Shown: one piece after another, positions 26,702 through 36,268 of the stretch
How the letters are laid out: every line of letters starts with the position of its first letter
Numbering within the stretch: position 1 is the stretch's first letter
DNA from: Sphingopyxis sp. LK2115
GTDB lineage: Bacteria > Pseudomonadota > Alphaproteobacteria > Sphingomonadales > Sphingomonadaceae
Length of the DNA: 64,000 nucleotides
Direction of reading: 5' to 3'
NCBI RefSeq assembly: GCF_014595975.1
Contig: NZ_JABWGQ010000039.1
Span: forward strand, 105,749 to 169,748
Notes under the pieces: model-generated
The model's database searches: none
Told to the model about the DNA's origin: nothing
Seen by the model: the letters and a program-made list of their open reading frames with translations, nothing else
Translations under genes and position numbers: made by a program

Positions 26702-27736
26702 ATGGCACTGACACCGCGAATCGCAATCGATGCGATGGGCGGTGACGTCGGCGTGCGCGTGATGCTCGCCGGCGCCGCGATGGCGCGCCACAAGCATGAC
26801 GGCCTTCGTTTCATCCTCGTCGGCGACGAGGAGCGGATCAAGGCGGCGCTCGACAACCATCCCAACCTGCGCGCGGCGTCGGACATCATCCACACTGACG
26901 GCGTGGTGTCGGGCGAAGACAAGCCGAGCCAGGCGCTGCGCAAGGCGAAGAGCACCTCGATGGGGCTGGCGATCGACGCGGTGAAGCGCGGCGACGCCGG
27001 GGGCGCCGTGTCGGCCGGTAATACCGGCGCGCTGATGGCGATGGCGAAGCTCGCGCTGCGCACCATGCCGGGGATCGACCGGCCCGCGCTTGCGGCGCTG
27101 TTGCCGTCGCTTGGCGACAATGACGTCGTGATGCTCGACCTTGGCGCCAATACCGAATGCGATGCGACCAACCTGACCCAGTTTGCCGTCATGGGCGCGG
27201 CCTATGCGCGCACCGCGATGGGGCTGGAACGCCCGCGCGTGGCCCTGCTGAACATCGGCACCGAGGAATTGAAAGGCACCGACGAAATCCGCGAGGCCGC
27301 GGCGCTGCTGCGCGGCGCCGAAGGGCTGCCGATGCAGTTCACCGGCTTTATCGAGGGCGACAAATTGTCGCGCGGCGATGTCGATGTGATCGTCCACGAC
27401 GGCTTTTCGGGCAATATCGCATTAAAGACGATCGAGGGGACGGCGCGCTTTGTGACGGATCTCCTCCGCCGCGCCTTTACCTCGTCGACGCGCTCGAAGA
27501 TCGGTTTCCTCATCTCGCGCCCCGCGACCGAGTTGCTGCGCCACCATCTCGACCCCAATAATCACAACGGCGCGGTGTTCCTCGGCCTTAACGGCGTCGT
27601 TCTCAAAAGCCATGGCAGCGCCGATGCCAAGGGGGTGGCGAACTGCGTCCACCTGTGTGCCGAACTGATCGAAAAGGATATTACCCGCCAGGTGACCGAG
27701 GATCTCGCGAATTTCCGCCGCGGCGACGCCGCATGA
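26702..27736 (+). CDS. plsX: Phosphate acyltransferase PlsX
   Basis: 344 residues; GGAGGGG lies seven bases before the ATG at 26702. The family signatures [45 protein letters not shown] and [10 protein letters not shown] are present. PlsX makes acyl-phosphate from acyl-ACP for phospholipid synthesis at the membrane. Its stop overlaps the fabH start in an ATGA. Confidence 0.97.
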   Translation: MALTPRIAIDAMGGDVGVRVMLAGAAMARHKHDGLRFILVGDEERIKAALDNHPNLRAASDIIHTDGVVSGEDKPSQALRKAKSTSMGLAIDAVKRGDAGGAVSAGNTGALMAMAKLALRTMPGIDRPALAALLPSLGDNDVVMLDLGANTECDATNLTQFAVMGAAYARTAMGLERPRVALLNIGTEELKGTDEIREAAALLRGAEGLPMQFTGFIEGDKLSRGDVDVIVHDGFSGNIALKTIEGTARFVTDLLRRAFTSSTRSKIGFLISRPATELLRHHLDPNNHNGAVFLGLNGVVLKSHGSADAKGVANCVHLCAELIEKDITRQVTEDLANFRRGDAA

Positions 27737-28698
27737 CGCGCCGCGCGATCCTGAAGGGCACCGGCTCGGCCCTGCCGCGCACGCGCGTCTCCAACGCCGA
27801 ACTCGCCGAGCGCGTCGATACAAGCGACGAATGGATCGTCGAACGCACCGGCATTCGCTTTCGCCATATCGCCGAACCCGACGAGACGACAGCAACGCTT
27901 GGCGCCGACGCCGCGCGGCAGGCGCTTGAAGCCGCGGGACTTCAGCCTGCCGACGTCGGGCTGATTATCGTCGCGACCGCGACGCCCGACAACACTTTCC
28001 CGGCGAGCGCGACCAAGGTGCAGGCGCTGCTCGGCGCGCCCGATTGCATTGCCTTTGACGTTGCGGCGGTCTGTTCGGGATTCCTCTATGCCGTGTCGGT
28101 TGCCGACGCGATGCTCCGCACCGGCGCGGCAAAGCACGCGCTGGTGATCGGCAGCGAGACGTTCAGCCGCATCCTCGACTGGGAGGACCGCACGACCTGC
28201 GTTCTGTTCGGCGATGGCGCGGGCGCGGTGGTGCTGTCGGCCGAGGATGTCGCGGACGACCGCGGTATCCTCGCGACACGGCTCCATGCCGAGGGGCAAT
28301 ATAGCGACATGCTCTATGTCGACGGTGGCCCCTCGACCACGGGCACGGTGGGTCATGTGCGGATGCAGGGGCGCGAGGTGTTCCGTCACGCCGTTACCAA
28401 CCTCGCGGCGGTGCTGGGCGAAGTGATGGCCGAGGTCGGGCTTTCGGCCGACGACATCGACTGGGTGGTGCCGCACCAGGCGAACAAGCGCATCATCGAC
28501 GCGACCGCGAAAAAACTGGGCCTGCCCGCCGATCGCGTCGTGCTCACGGTCGATCGGCACGCGAACACATCGGCGGCGTCGGTGCCGCTTGCGCTCGACC
28601 TTGCCGTCCGTGACGGACGCATCCAGCGCGGTGACCTCGTGGTGCTCGAAGCGATGGGCGGCGGTTTCACCTGGGGCGCAGCCGTCCTGCGCATCTGA
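27733..28698 (+). CDS. fabH: Beta-ketoacyl-ACP synthase III
   Basis: 321 residues from the ATG at 27733. The catalytic triad is Cys114 ([10 protein letters not shown]), His248 (VPHQANKR) and Asn278 (RHANTSAAS), and GGGFTWGA is near the C-terminus. It condenses acetyl-CoA with malonyl-ACP to start fatty acid synthesis in the cytoplasm. It is translationally coupled to plsX. A 177-base gap with a likely promoter precedes ihfA. Confidence 0.97.
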   Translation: MTRRAILKGTGSALPRTRVSNAELAERVDTSDEWIVERTGIRFRHIAEPDETTATLGADAARQALEAAGLQPADVGLIIVATATPDNTFPASATKVQALLGAPDCIAFDVAAVCSGFLYAVSVADAMLRTGAAKHALVIGSETFSRILDWEDRTTCVLFGDGAGAVVLSAEDVADDRGILATRLHAEGQYSDMLYVDGGPSTTGTVGHVRMQGREVFRHAVTNLAAVLGEVMAEVGLSADDIDWVVPHQANKRIIDATAKKLGLPADRVVLTVDRHANTSAASVPLALDLAVRDGRIQRGDLVVLEAMGGGFTWGAAVLRI

Positions 28699-28875
28699 TC
28701 GCCCAGGCGGCTCGCGTTCGCGCAGCGGCGCTCGTCGCGTCAACTTCTCCGTCCATCCGTTTCAGTTTGGCGGATTTATTCGGATTTGTTACATATAGGT
28801 TGCGAGACTCGCGACGGTGGGGGCTGTCGGGGGGATTGATCGCACCAATCACTTCAGGAGGGGGAAGGGATCAAC

Positions 28876-29169
28876 ATGTCCGCAGGAACGCTCACGCGCG
28901 CCGATATTGCGAGCCGGATCAATCAGCAGGTCGGGCTGTCGCGCAACGAATCAGCCGCCATCGTCGAATCGATTCTGGATCATATGTCCGATGCGCTTGC
29001 CGCGGGGCAGAATGTGAAGATTTCGGGCTTTGGCACTTTTGTCCTGCGCGACAAGGCGCAGCGAATAGGCCGCAATCCAAAGACGGGCGTTGAGGTGCCG
29101 ATCCTGCCGCGGCGCGTGATGACCTTTCGCGCCAGCCAGTCGATGCGCGCCCGCGTCGCGGGCAAATAG
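28876..29169 (+). CDS. ihfA: Integration host factor subunit alpha
   Basis: 97 residues; the ATG at 28876 follows AGGAGGGGGAAGGGA. It shows the DNABII fold with [35 protein letters not shown] and the DNA-intercalating arm [14 protein letters not shown], where Pro is the kinking residue. With IHF-beta it bends DNA site-specifically; it commonly assists sigma-54 promoters, and one candidate lies upstream of glnB. The fabH-ihfA-merR order is conserved in alphaproteobacteria. Confidence 0.95.
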   Translation: MSAGTLTRADIASRINQQVGLSRNESAAIVESILDHMSDALAAGQNVKISGFGTFVLRDKAQRIGRNPKTGVEVPILPRRVMTFRASQSMRARVAGK

Positions 29170-29183
29170 GCCGGTCCTGACGC

Positions 29184-29561
29184 ATGGCGGCATTGGACGG
29201 TTCCCACGATGGCGGCAAGGCATCGGGCGCCATGCTGTCGATCGGCGAACTGGCGGAGCGCATCGGGGTGCCGACGCACGTCCTGCGTTATTGGGAAACG
29301 CGCTTTCCGCAACTGAAGCCGCTCCAGCGCTCGGGCCGCCGCCGCTATTACCGCGCCGAGGACGTCGCGCTGGCGGAACGCATCCATCATTTGCTGCATG
29401 TGCAGGGGTTCACTGTCGACGGCGCGCGAAAGGCATTGTCGGACACGAGCGTAGAGGTCGCCGCGCCCGCGACCGGCAATGGTGTGGCGCGCGAAGCCAT
29501 GGGTGTTCCGGTGGAAGCACTTGTTGCGCTTCGGGCGCGACTGGCGGCAGCGCTGGGCTGA
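29184..29561 (+). CDS. MerR-family transcriptional regulator
   Basis: 125 residues from the ATG at 29184; the ATG at 29232 just before LSIGELAERIGV is a shorter alternative, and neither has a clear Shine-Dalgarno. The winged helix (LSIGELAERIGVPTHVLRYWETRFPQLKP, then RRYYRAEDVALAERIHHLL) is canonical, but the C-terminus is short with no metal-binding cysteines, as in the MerR protein that regularly follows ihfA in alphaproteobacteria. Its ligand and targets are not known. It lies 14 bases after ihfA, so it is probably co-transcribed. Confidence 0.88.
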   Translation: MAALDGSHDGGKASGAMLSIGELAERIGVPTHVLRYWETRFPQLKPLQRSGRRRYYRAEDVALAERIHHLLHVQGFTVDGARKALSDTSVEVAAPATGNGVAREAMGVPVEALVALRARLAAALG

Positions 29562-29619
29562 ATCGACGCGCTCGCCGGGCAGCGATGGCGGTTTCGGGGT
29601 GGATTCGAGACGTTCCCTG

Positions 29620-29661
29620 CCATCCGTTCGCGTCTCGACTTCGCGCGGTGCGAACGGATGG
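29620..29661. repeat. Dispersed palindromic intergenic repeat, copy 3
   Basis: Perfect 11-bp arms CCATCCGTTCG (29620-29630) and CGAACGGATGG (29651-29661) surround CGTCTCGACTTCGCGCGGTG, the same core as copy 2 at 13733-13768. It lies in the convergent gap between the merR gene and sixA, where it may act as a bidirectional transcript end although no T-run adjoins it. Confidence 0.65.
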
Positions 29662-29711
29662 AAGGAATGGCGATGGCCGCGTCCGGTCGAAACCGACCGC
29701 GTGACAGGCTC

Positions 29712-30263
29712 TTAATCCTCGTCCATCGCGGGCGCCAGCGCGGGGTCGAGGTCGCGCGGGCGGATGAAATCGGCAAATCGCGCCATGTTGACGTCGAGGT
29801 CGTGCCAGTCGGCAATGTCGATCTCAAGACGCGCGAGCGCCGATGTAGGCAGTTTTTCTTCGACCTTTGCGCGCATCGCGTCGCTGTCCGATACCGGAAC
29901 GAGCATCAGGATCAGATCCTCCAGACCCGGATTATGACCCGAAATCAGAAGATTGTCGGCGTTGCGGCCGGTGTCGCGGATGACGTCGATCAAGGTCGCC
30001 GCCGAGGCGAGATAGATGCGGCGGTCCCAATGCGGCTCGATCGCGTCCAGTCCGGCGGCGGGCTGGAAGATGTCGAGCGTTTCGGTGACGCGCACTGCGG
30101 GCGACGCAATGATGCGGTCGACGGGCAGCTTCTGCCGCTTCAGCCATTGACCGACGATTTCGGCGCCGCGCGCGCCGCGCTTGTTGATCGGACGATCGAA
30201 ATCGCGCTCGACGGCCACGTCCCAACCCGATTTGGCGTGGCGCAAGATGGTCAGAGTTTTCAA
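29712..30263 (-). CDS. sixA: Phosphohistidine phosphatase SixA-type
   Basis: 183 residues with a TTG start at 30263, chosen because GGGGAG lies six bases upstream and it gives the family N-terminus MKTLTILRHAKSGWD; no ATG gives a sensible start. Catalytic His9 lies in the LRHAKS motif (RHG-like), and the second His is in LLISGHNPGLEDL. SixA dephosphorylates phosphohistidine on phosphorelay HPt domains or, in Enterobacteria, NPr of the nitrogen PTS. The partner here is unknown. It converges with the merR operon. Confidence 0.85.
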   Translation of the reverse strand: MKTLTILRHAKSGWDVAVERDFDRPINKRGARGAEIVGQWLKRQKLPVDRIIASPAVRVTETLDIFQPAAGLDAIEPHWDRRIYLASAATLIDVIRDTGRNADNLLISGHNPGLEDLILMLVPVSDSDAMRAKVEEKLPTSALARLEIDIADWHDLDVNMARFADFIRPRDLDPALAPAMDED

Positions 30264-30321
30264 AACCGCTCCCCGAACTGCCTTCGATCCTCTCAGTCGA
30301 ACGCTCTGTGCCGCAATCTCG

Positions 30322-33057
30322 TTATGGTGAAAAGGCGGGATATGCCCTTTTTCGCTGTTCCCCGTTTGCCGCGGCGACATGGCTCACCGCTTCATCGAGC
30401 GACAGGCGGCGGATCGGCGTGCCTTCCGGAAAAGCGCTGAGCAGCCGTGAGGGGACGCTGGGCGACAGCATCACGAACTGGCCGAAATCGTCGGCGCGGC
30501 GGATCAGGCGGCCGAACGCCTGCGCGATGCGGCCGCGGATCACCATATCGTCATAGGCGCTGCCCCCCTGTGCGGCGCGCCGCGCCGCGTGCAGGATCGT
30601 CGGGCGCGGCCAGGGCACGCCTTCCATCACCACGAGCCGCAGCGAATCGCCCGGCACATCGACCCCGTCGCGCAGCGCATCGGTGCCGAGCAGCGAGGTG
30701 TGCGGATCGGCGCGAAAGATGTCGATCAGCGTGCCGGTGTCGAGCGGATCGACATGCTGTGCGAAGAGTGGAAGCCCCGCCCGCGCGAGCCGGTCGGCGA
30801 TGCGCGCGTGGACGATGCGCAGCCGGCGGATAGCACTGAACAGCCCCAGCGCACCGCCGCCTGCCGCCTCGATAAGTCGGCTGTAGGCGCCGGCCAGCGC
30901 CGCCAGGTCGCCGCGCGCGATGTCGGTGACGATCAGCACCTCGGCCTGCCGCGCATAGTCGAAGGGGCTGGGCACCGCGAAATGGCGGACGCCGCCGTCC
31001 ATATGGCGCGCGCCGGTGCGGATGTCGGCCTCGATCCAGCCGCCATCGCCGTGGCCGCCGCTGCGCAAGGTCGCCGAGGTGACGAGCACGCCGTGCGCCT
31101 GGCGGTAAACGATGTCGGCAATCGGCCGCGCCGGGTCGAGCCAGCGGCGATGCAGCCCGCAATCATATTCGCGTCCGTCGAAGCGGTCGACGCCCAGCCA
31201 ATCGACGAAATCGGGATCGGCGGGTCCGCCGACGCGGCCGAGCAGCGACAGCCAGCCGCCCAACGTCTCAATGCGCGCGCTCAGACTGTGCCGCGCGCCG
31301 TCGACGCGCGCGCGCGCCTGTCCGTCGAGCCAGTCGGGCGGGTCTTCGATGAGCGATTCGAGCCGTTTGCCGAGCGCCATCAGCGGGCGGAGCAGCGATT
31401 CGATCGCGTCGCTCGCGCTCGCCGCCGCAGCGACCAGTTCGGGGTCGGGATCGGCGAGTTCGGTTTCGAGGCCATAGCCGCTGTCGGCGGTGCGCATATC
31501 GACCGCGCGCGCATAGACCATGGCGCGCGCGGCGACGAGCAGCCGCTCGATCGCGCCCCAGGGGGCATTCTCGGCGAGTCGGCCAAGCCAGCCGTCGCCG
31601 GGAAGCTCGGCGGCGGCGGCGATCGCCGCCTGGATCGCGCGGTCGCCCGCTTCGTCATAGCTGGCGACATCGGCAAGTCGCGCCGCCAGCCCGCGCCGCC
31701 GTCCGCGCGATTTTCCTTCGGGTCCCAGCACCCAGCGGCGGATCTCGACCGCTTCCTGCCCCGTCAGCGCCGCGGCGAACATCGAATCGGCGGCGTCCCA
31801 CAAGTGATGGCCTTCGTCGAAGATCAGGCGGCTTGGCGCCGCGCCGGCGCTTTCGCGCGGTCGCGCCGCCTGCACCATCGTCAGCGCATGGTTGGCGATG
31901 ACGATGTCGGCCTGCGTCGCGGCGCGCGCCGAGCGTTCGATGAAGCATTTGCGGAAATGCGGACAGGCTGCATAGATGCACTCGCCGCGCCGGTCGGTGA
32001 GCGCAGTCGTGCCGTTACGGCGGAAGAGGGCGGGGAGCCAGCCGGGCAGGTCGCCGCCGATCATGTCGCCGTCGCGCGTATAGGCGGCCCAGCGCGCGAC
32101 AAGTTGCGCCAGGATCGCCGCACGCCCCGAAAAGCCGCCCTGAAGCGCGTCTTCCAGGTTCAGCAGGCAGAGATAATTTTCGCGCCCCTTGCGCACGACG
32201 ACCTTTTCGCGGTGCGTGGCTGGGTCGGGATAGAGCTTCTCGGTCTCGCGCGCCAATTGGCGTTGCAGTGCCTTGGTATAGGTCGAAATGCAGATCGCGC
32301 CCGCCGACTGGTCGATCCACTGTTTCGCCGGAGCCAGATACCCAAGCGTCTTTCCGATCCCGGTTCCGGCCTCGGCGATCAGCATCCGCGGCGCTTCCTT
32401 GCGCTCGCGCGGCGCAAAGATCGTGGCGGCGGCGCGGGCATAATCCTGTTGGCCAGGCCGCCGTTCGGCGCCGTCGCCCGTCAGCCGGTCGAGCCGTGCG
32501 GCGACATCGTCGGCGTTGATCGTCACCTGACGCGGGGCGGCGCGCGGCGGCGCGTCTTCCCACTCGGGCAGGCGCGCGAACAGCCAGCGTTCGTTGCCGC
32601 CCGGATTCGCCAGCAGCGGCTGGATCAGCGGCGTCCATGGCCAACGCTGACGCGCCAGCGCCTGAATGCCGTGCCAGGCGCCCTCGCGCTCGGGCCAGTC
32701 GGGATCGCCCAGGCTCGCGAGCATCGCGGCGCTCGCCCTCGGCAGGAATGCCGCGATCGCATCCTCGGTCCCCGGCGGCGTCAGGCCCAGCGCGGCGCCG
32801 ATCCCCGCAGGCGTCGGCACCGCGAAGCGCGCCGGATAGAGGAATGCGAACAGTTCGAGCAGGTCGAGCCCGGAGAGTTCGGGATAGCCGAGCCGGTCGC
32901 CGGTCAGCGTCGCGTTCAGCAGCAGGTGCGGCGTCGCCGCGACCGCCGCGATCGCTTCGCCGCGCCCGACACGCTGCACGCGGCCCTTCGCATCGGCGAT
33001 CCAGATGCCGACATGGCTCGCATGGATCGCGGGCAGGGAGAGCGGATCGGGCGCCAT
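30322..33057 (-). CDS. DinG/XPD-type ATP-dependent DNA helicase
   Basis: 911 residues. The N-terminal approximately 200 residues have no clear domain. Walker A is AEAGTGIGKTLGYL at about 230; motif II is DEGH in LIFDEGHHLWDA; the [4Fe-4S] cysteines fit CLLN, CIYAACPHFRKC; motif VI is QAFGRLIRRADD near the C-terminus. This is the alphaproteobacterial DinG-like SF2 5'-3' helicase that unwinds damaged or R-loop DNA. The helicase superfamily call is secure; equivalence to E. coli DinG or YoaA is not. Start ATG at 33057. Confidence 0.88.
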   Translation of the reverse strand: MAPDPLSLPAIHASHVGIWIADAKGRVQRVGRGEAIAAVAATPHLLLNATLTGDRLGYPELSGLDLLELFAFLYPARFAVPTPAGIGAALGLTPPGTEDAIAAFLPRASAAMLASLGDPDWPEREGAWHGIQALARQRWPWTPLIQPLLANPGGNERWLFARLPEWEDAPPRAAPRQVTINADDVAARLDRLTGDGAERRPGQQDYARAAATIFAPRERKEAPRMLIAEAGTGIGKTLGYLAPAKQWIDQSAGAICISTYTKALQRQLARETEKLYPDPATHREKVVVRKGRENYLCLLNLEDALQGGFSGRAAILAQLVARWAAYTRDGDMIGGDLPGWLPALFRRNGTTALTDRRGECIYAACPHFRKCFIERSARAATQADIVIANHALTMVQAARPRESAGAAPSRLIFDEGHHLWDAADSMFAAALTGQEAVEIRRWVLGPEGKSRGRRRGLAARLADVASYDEAGDRAIQAAIAAAAELPGDGWLGRLAENAPWGAIERLLVAARAMVYARAVDMRTADSGYGLETELADPDPELVAAAASASDAIESLLRPLMALGKRLESLIEDPPDWLDGQARARVDGARHSLSARIETLGGWLSLLGRVGGPADPDFVDWLGVDRFDGREYDCGLHRRWLDPARPIADIVYRQAHGVLVTSATLRSGGHGDGGWIEADIRTGARHMDGGVRHFAVPSPFDYARQAEVLIVTDIARGDLAALAGAYSRLIEAAGGGALGLFSAIRRLRIVHARIADRLARAGLPLFAQHVDPLDTGTLIDIFRADPHTSLLGTDALRDGVDVPGDSLRLVVMEGVPWPRPTILHAARRAAQGGSAYDDMVIRGRIAQAFGRLIRRADDFGQFVMLSPSVPSRLLSAFPEGTPIRRLSLDEAVSHVAAANGEQRKRAYPAFSP

Positions 33058-33113
33058 GGCCCCACGCTAGGGACAAAAGGCGAACACGGCAAGGCGCCGC
33101 GCGCCCGACCGCG

Positions 33114-34385
33114 TCAACCGGCGATCCGCCCGCGCACCATCACCCAGTCGACCGTTTCGAGCGCGCGCACGTCGCTGAGCGGGTCGCCGGCCACCGCGAT
33201 CATGTCGGCGGACATGCCCGGTGCGATGCGGCCGATCTCATTTTCCATCGCAAGCAGCTTTGCGGCCACGGTGGTTGCGCTCGCCAGCGCCTCGGCAGGG
33301 GTCAGCCCATATTTTACGAGCAGCGCGAACTCCTGGCCGTTGCGGCCATGCTCGAACACGCCGGCGTCGGTGCCGAAGGCGACGGGCACGCCCAGCGCCC
33401 TGGCGCGGCTCACCGCCTTGCCGACGTCGTTCAGCGTCATGCGCACCTTGTCCTCGACCGTCGGCGTGTAAATACCCTTGCCCAGCCGCTCGCGAATCCC
33501 CTCGAACGCCATCAGCGTCGGGACCAGATAGGTGCCCTTGGCCTTCATCACCTTGAGCGCGGCGTCGTCGGCAAAGGTGCCATGCTCGATGCTGTCGATC
33601 CCCGCGGCGGCCGACGCGGCGATGCCGCCCGCGCCATGCGCATGCGCCATGACCTTCAGCCCCAGCGAATGCGCCGTGTCGGCGATGCTTTGCAATTCGG
33701 CGCTGGTGAAATGCCCCTCCAGCCCGCGCGCTTGCTGTGACAGCACGCCGCCGGTCGCGGTGATCTTGATGACGTCGGCCCCCGCGCGCGACGCCTTGCG
33801 CACCTTTTCGGCGCATTCGAGCGCGCCGGTGCAGGTATAGCCCTGGTCGAGCACATCGTGGACATCTTCGCGAAATCCGGTGACGTCCCCGTGCCCGCCG
33901 ATGATCGACAGCGACGGGCCCGCGGCAATGATCCGCGGCCCCTCGATAAATCCTTCCGTGGTGCCGCGGCGCAGCGCATAGGCGGTGTATTGCGCCGATC
34001 CGGCCTCGCGCACGGTCGTAAAACCCGCCCGCAGCGTCAGCGCGGCGTTCTTGGCGCCGACGACAACGCCCCATTCGTCGGGATCGACCGCTTCGTTACG
34101 GAAATCGCCGCCGGGATCGCCGGTCAGATGGACGTGAAGGTCGATAAGGCCGGGGAGCAGCGTCTTGTCGCCCAGGTCGACGATCTCGGCGCCGGGTGGT
34201 GCCTCGACGCGGCCCGGCGCGATGGCGGTGATCCGGTCGTCGGTGACGGTGATCGTCGATGGTCCCTGCGCGGGCTTTGCGGCGTCGGTGATGACGCGGC
34301 CTGCGTAGATGACCATGGTTTTGGCGTTCGCCGTCGTGCCGAGCAGCGCCAGTGTGACAGCCGCGACCCATCCGAGTTTGCGCAT
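33114..34385 (-). CDS. Secreted metal-dependent amidohydrolase (imidazolonepropionase/Xaa-Pro dipeptidase-like)
   Basis: 423 residues; GGGGGATTGA precedes the ATG at 34385. A Sec signal peptide (MRKLGWVAAVTLALLGTTANA) predicts periplasmic location. The amidohydrolase core shows LLPGLIDLHVHLTGDPGG (metal-binding His-x-His), the likely carbamylated Lys in VIKITATGG, MAHAHGAGG, SIEHGTF and FGTDAGVF (catalytic Asp). Relatives hydrolyse dipeptides with C-terminal Pro or Arg, or organophosphates and mycotoxins; the substrate is open. It is divergent from the FKBP gene. Confidence 0.87.
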   Translation of the reverse strand: MRKLGWVAAVTLALLGTTANAKTMVIYAGRVITDAAKPAQGPSTITVTDDRITAIAPGRVEAPPGAEIVDLGDKTLLPGLIDLHVHLTGDPGGDFRNEAVDPDEWGVVVGAKNAALTLRAGFTTVREAGSAQYTAYALRRGTTEGFIEGPRIIAAGPSLSIIGGHGDVTGFREDVHDVLDQGYTCTGALECAEKVRKASRAGADVIKITATGGVLSQQARGLEGHFTSAELQSIADTAHSLGLKVMAHAHGAGGIAASAAAGIDSIEHGTFADDAALKVMKAKGTYLVPTLMAFEGIRERLGKGIYTPTVEDKVRMTLNDVGKAVSRARALGVPVAFGTDAGVFEHGRNGQEFALLVKYGLTPAEALASATTVAAKLLAMENEIGRIAPGMSADMIAVAGDPLSDVRALETVDWVMVRGRIAG

Positions 34386-34549
34386 TCAATCCCCCTCTAT
34401 GATCGCGCCATGGTGGCGCGCCGCATGGGGGAGGGCAAGGGGGAATGATGGCCGCTTCCCGCATTTGCCTCTGGACCGCGTGACGCCGCTCCGCCTATAG
34501 GCCTCGCCGACAGTTTGCGCCGACGGCGCTTGCGGAAGGATCAGCTGAG

Positions 34550-35080
34550 ATGAGCGTGACGACGGTTCCATTGCGCCCGGTGAACAAGGGCGGGCTGTGG
34601 CTGATGTGGCTGGGCGTGATCGCGCTGATCGTTGCAGCGGCGGCGTTCGCGTGGCACATGACCCCGCGCATCGGCTTCGAGGTTGTCAAGGAAGGCAGCG
34701 GCCCCAGCCCGACCAGGGCTGACGTCGTGCTCGTCAAATATGAAGGCAAGCTTGCCGACGGCACCGTCTTCGACGCCAATGAACAGGCACCGATGCAGGT
34801 CGCCGGGGTCGTGCCCGGCTTTTCCGAAGCGTTGACGCGGATGCGCAAGGGCGGCGAATACAAGGTCACCATTCCGCCGCAACTCGGCTATGGCGACCGC
34901 GCGGTCGGACCGATCCCGGCGAACAGCACGCTGCACTTCACCGTCACCTTGCTCGACTTCCGGTCGGAGGCCGAGGTTCGCGCGATGCAACAGCAGATGC
35001 AGCAAATGCAACAGATGCAGCAGCAACAGATGCAGGGCGGCGCCGGTGACGCACCTGCGCCCGCAGCGCCGCAACGCTGA
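34550..35080 (+). CDS. Membrane-anchored FKBP-type peptidyl-prolyl isomerase
   Basis: 176 residues; GGAAGGATCAG precedes the ATG at 34550. A signal anchor spans about 15-36 (GLWLMWLGVIALIVAAAAFAW), and the FKBP domain about 45-137 has VLVKYEGKLADGTVFD, VVPGFSEALTRMRKGGEYKVTIPP, GYGDRAVGPIPANSTLHF. The C-terminal tail, residues 146-162, is almost only Met and Gln, followed by an Ala/Pro stretch, probably periplasmic. It should assist folding of exported proteins. The Met/Gln tract is a simple-sequence region that might vary in length between strains. Confidence 0.9.
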   Translation: MSVTTVPLRPVNKGGLWLMWLGVIALIVAAAAFAWHMTPRIGFEVVKEGSGPSPTRADVVLVKYEGKLADGTVFDANEQAPMQVAGVVPGFSEALTRMRKGGEYKVTIPPQLGYGDRAVGPIPANSTLHFTVTLLDFRSEAEVRAMQQQMQQMQQMQQQQMQGGAGDAPAPAAPQR

Positions 35081-35091
35081 GGTCAAAACGC

Positions 35092-35119
35092 CGTCATCCC
35101 GGCCGTCGCCGGGACGATG
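35092..35119. repeat. Short palindromic repeat (CGTCATCCC type), copy 2
   Basis: CGTCATCCCGG and CCGGGACGATG flank a short CCGTCG loop, an imperfect version of the unit at 25602-25629. It lies in the convergent gap between the FKBP gene and the permease gene. Confidence 0.5.
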
Positions 35120-35139
35120 ATCCGCCAAGGTGGTCGGCA

Positions 35140-36252
35140 TCAGCTGGAAGTCGCCGCTTTCCCGTCCGCCGTCCCCGCGTTGCGCTCGGCCTCGCGCTCC
35201 AGCGCGACCTTTATCATTGCGACGATCGGATCGGCGAGCAAGAGGCCCATCAGACCGAGCAGCGCGCCAAGCAGGATCTGCGCGCCAAGCACCAGCGCGG
35301 GGGCAAGGTCCACGGTCTTTTTCGCGACCATCGGCACGATCAGATAGCCGTCGACCGTCTGGACGATCAGATAGATTGCGATCGCCCAAAGCCCCGTATC
35401 GGTTCCCGCCGAAAAGCCGACGAGGACGAGCAGCACGCCCGACAGGATCGCGCCGATGTTGGGAATGAAGGCGAGCAGTCCGGTGAGCAGCCCCATCAGC
35501 GCCGCCATCGGAATGCCGACGGCAAGGCAGGCGAGCCACGTCACCACTCCCTCGACGAACATGCCGAGCAGCCGCCCCGCCATCAGGCGGCGGAGCGTGA
35601 AGCCCATGCGCGCGGTGGTGATATAGAAATTTTCCCTGGACTTCATCGGCAGCATCCACGCGACGCCGCGCTCATAGAGACGGGGTTCGATCGCGATGAA
35701 GATGCCGAGGACGACGATCATCACCAGGCTGGTGAGCGCGCCGAGCACGGTGCCGACCGCGGCGGTGATGCGGCCGACGGTGCCCGCGATATTGTCGGCG
35801 ATCGTCTTGGTATCGAGCTGGAAGCTGCCCATGCCGTGATCGCTCGCCCAGGCGGCGATGCGTTCGACCTGACCCATGACCACGCTTTGCAGCGTCGCCG
35901 CCTGATCGGCGATCTGCGAGCCCGCGAACAGGATCGTCCACGCGAGAAAGGCCATTAGCGTGAGGCAGACGATCAGCAGCCGCCAGCCGCGCGCGATCGG
36001 CAGCAGGCGGCCGAGCAGGCGGGTGCCGCCATCGAGCATCGACGCGAGCACGATGCCGGCGAAGATCAGCAGGATCGGCTGGATCAGGATGATGCAGACG
36101 CCGATCAGCAGCGCGAGGCCCAGCCACACGCCCGCTTTCAGCAATTCGGCACGGACGAGCTGGCTGCGGATTTCAGTAGGGCCGGGCGCTTCGCGGGTCG
36201 CGTCATAGGCGGTGGAGGAGCGTATCCGACTTGCTTTCCTCGTCTCCGCCAT
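35140..36252 (-). CDS. AI-2E-family transporter (UPF0118 permease)
   Basis: 370 residues from the ATG at 36252. Around seven hydrophobic segments (two near 40-75, one near 85-105, one near 175-195, then a group 250-340) and the C-terminal GLLLADPIVAMIKVALEREA match the AI-2E/PerM family. Members export autoinducer-2 or act as Na+/H+ exchangers; no substrate can be given. The gene begins 16 bases after the lepB stop and is probably in the pyrE-pdxJ-acpS-lepB transcription unit. Confidence 0.87.
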   Translation of the reverse strand: MAETRKASRIRSSTAYDATREAPGPTEIRSQLVRAELLKAGVWLGLALLIGVCIILIQPILLIFAGIVLASMLDGGTRLLGRLLPIARGWRLLIVCLTLMAFLAWTILFAGSQIADQAATLQSVVMGQVERIAAWASDHGMGSFQLDTKTIADNIAGTVGRITAAVGTVLGALTSLVMIVVLGIFIAIEPRLYERGVAWMLPMKSRENFYITTARMGFTLRRLMAGRLLGMFVEGVVTWLACLAVGIPMAALMGLLTGLLAFIPNIGAILSGVLLVLVGFSAGTDTGLWAIAIYLIVQTVDGYLIVPMVAKKTVDLAPALVLGAQILLGALLGLMGLLLADPIVAMIKVALEREAERNAGTADGKAATSS

Positions 36253-36268
36253 CGCCGATCCCCATTTG

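Noticed and set aside
30589..33471. 960-residue open frame antisense to the helicase gene
   Set aside because: Low-complexity Arg/Ala/His composition and no recognisable motif; the opposite strand has intact helicase motifs.
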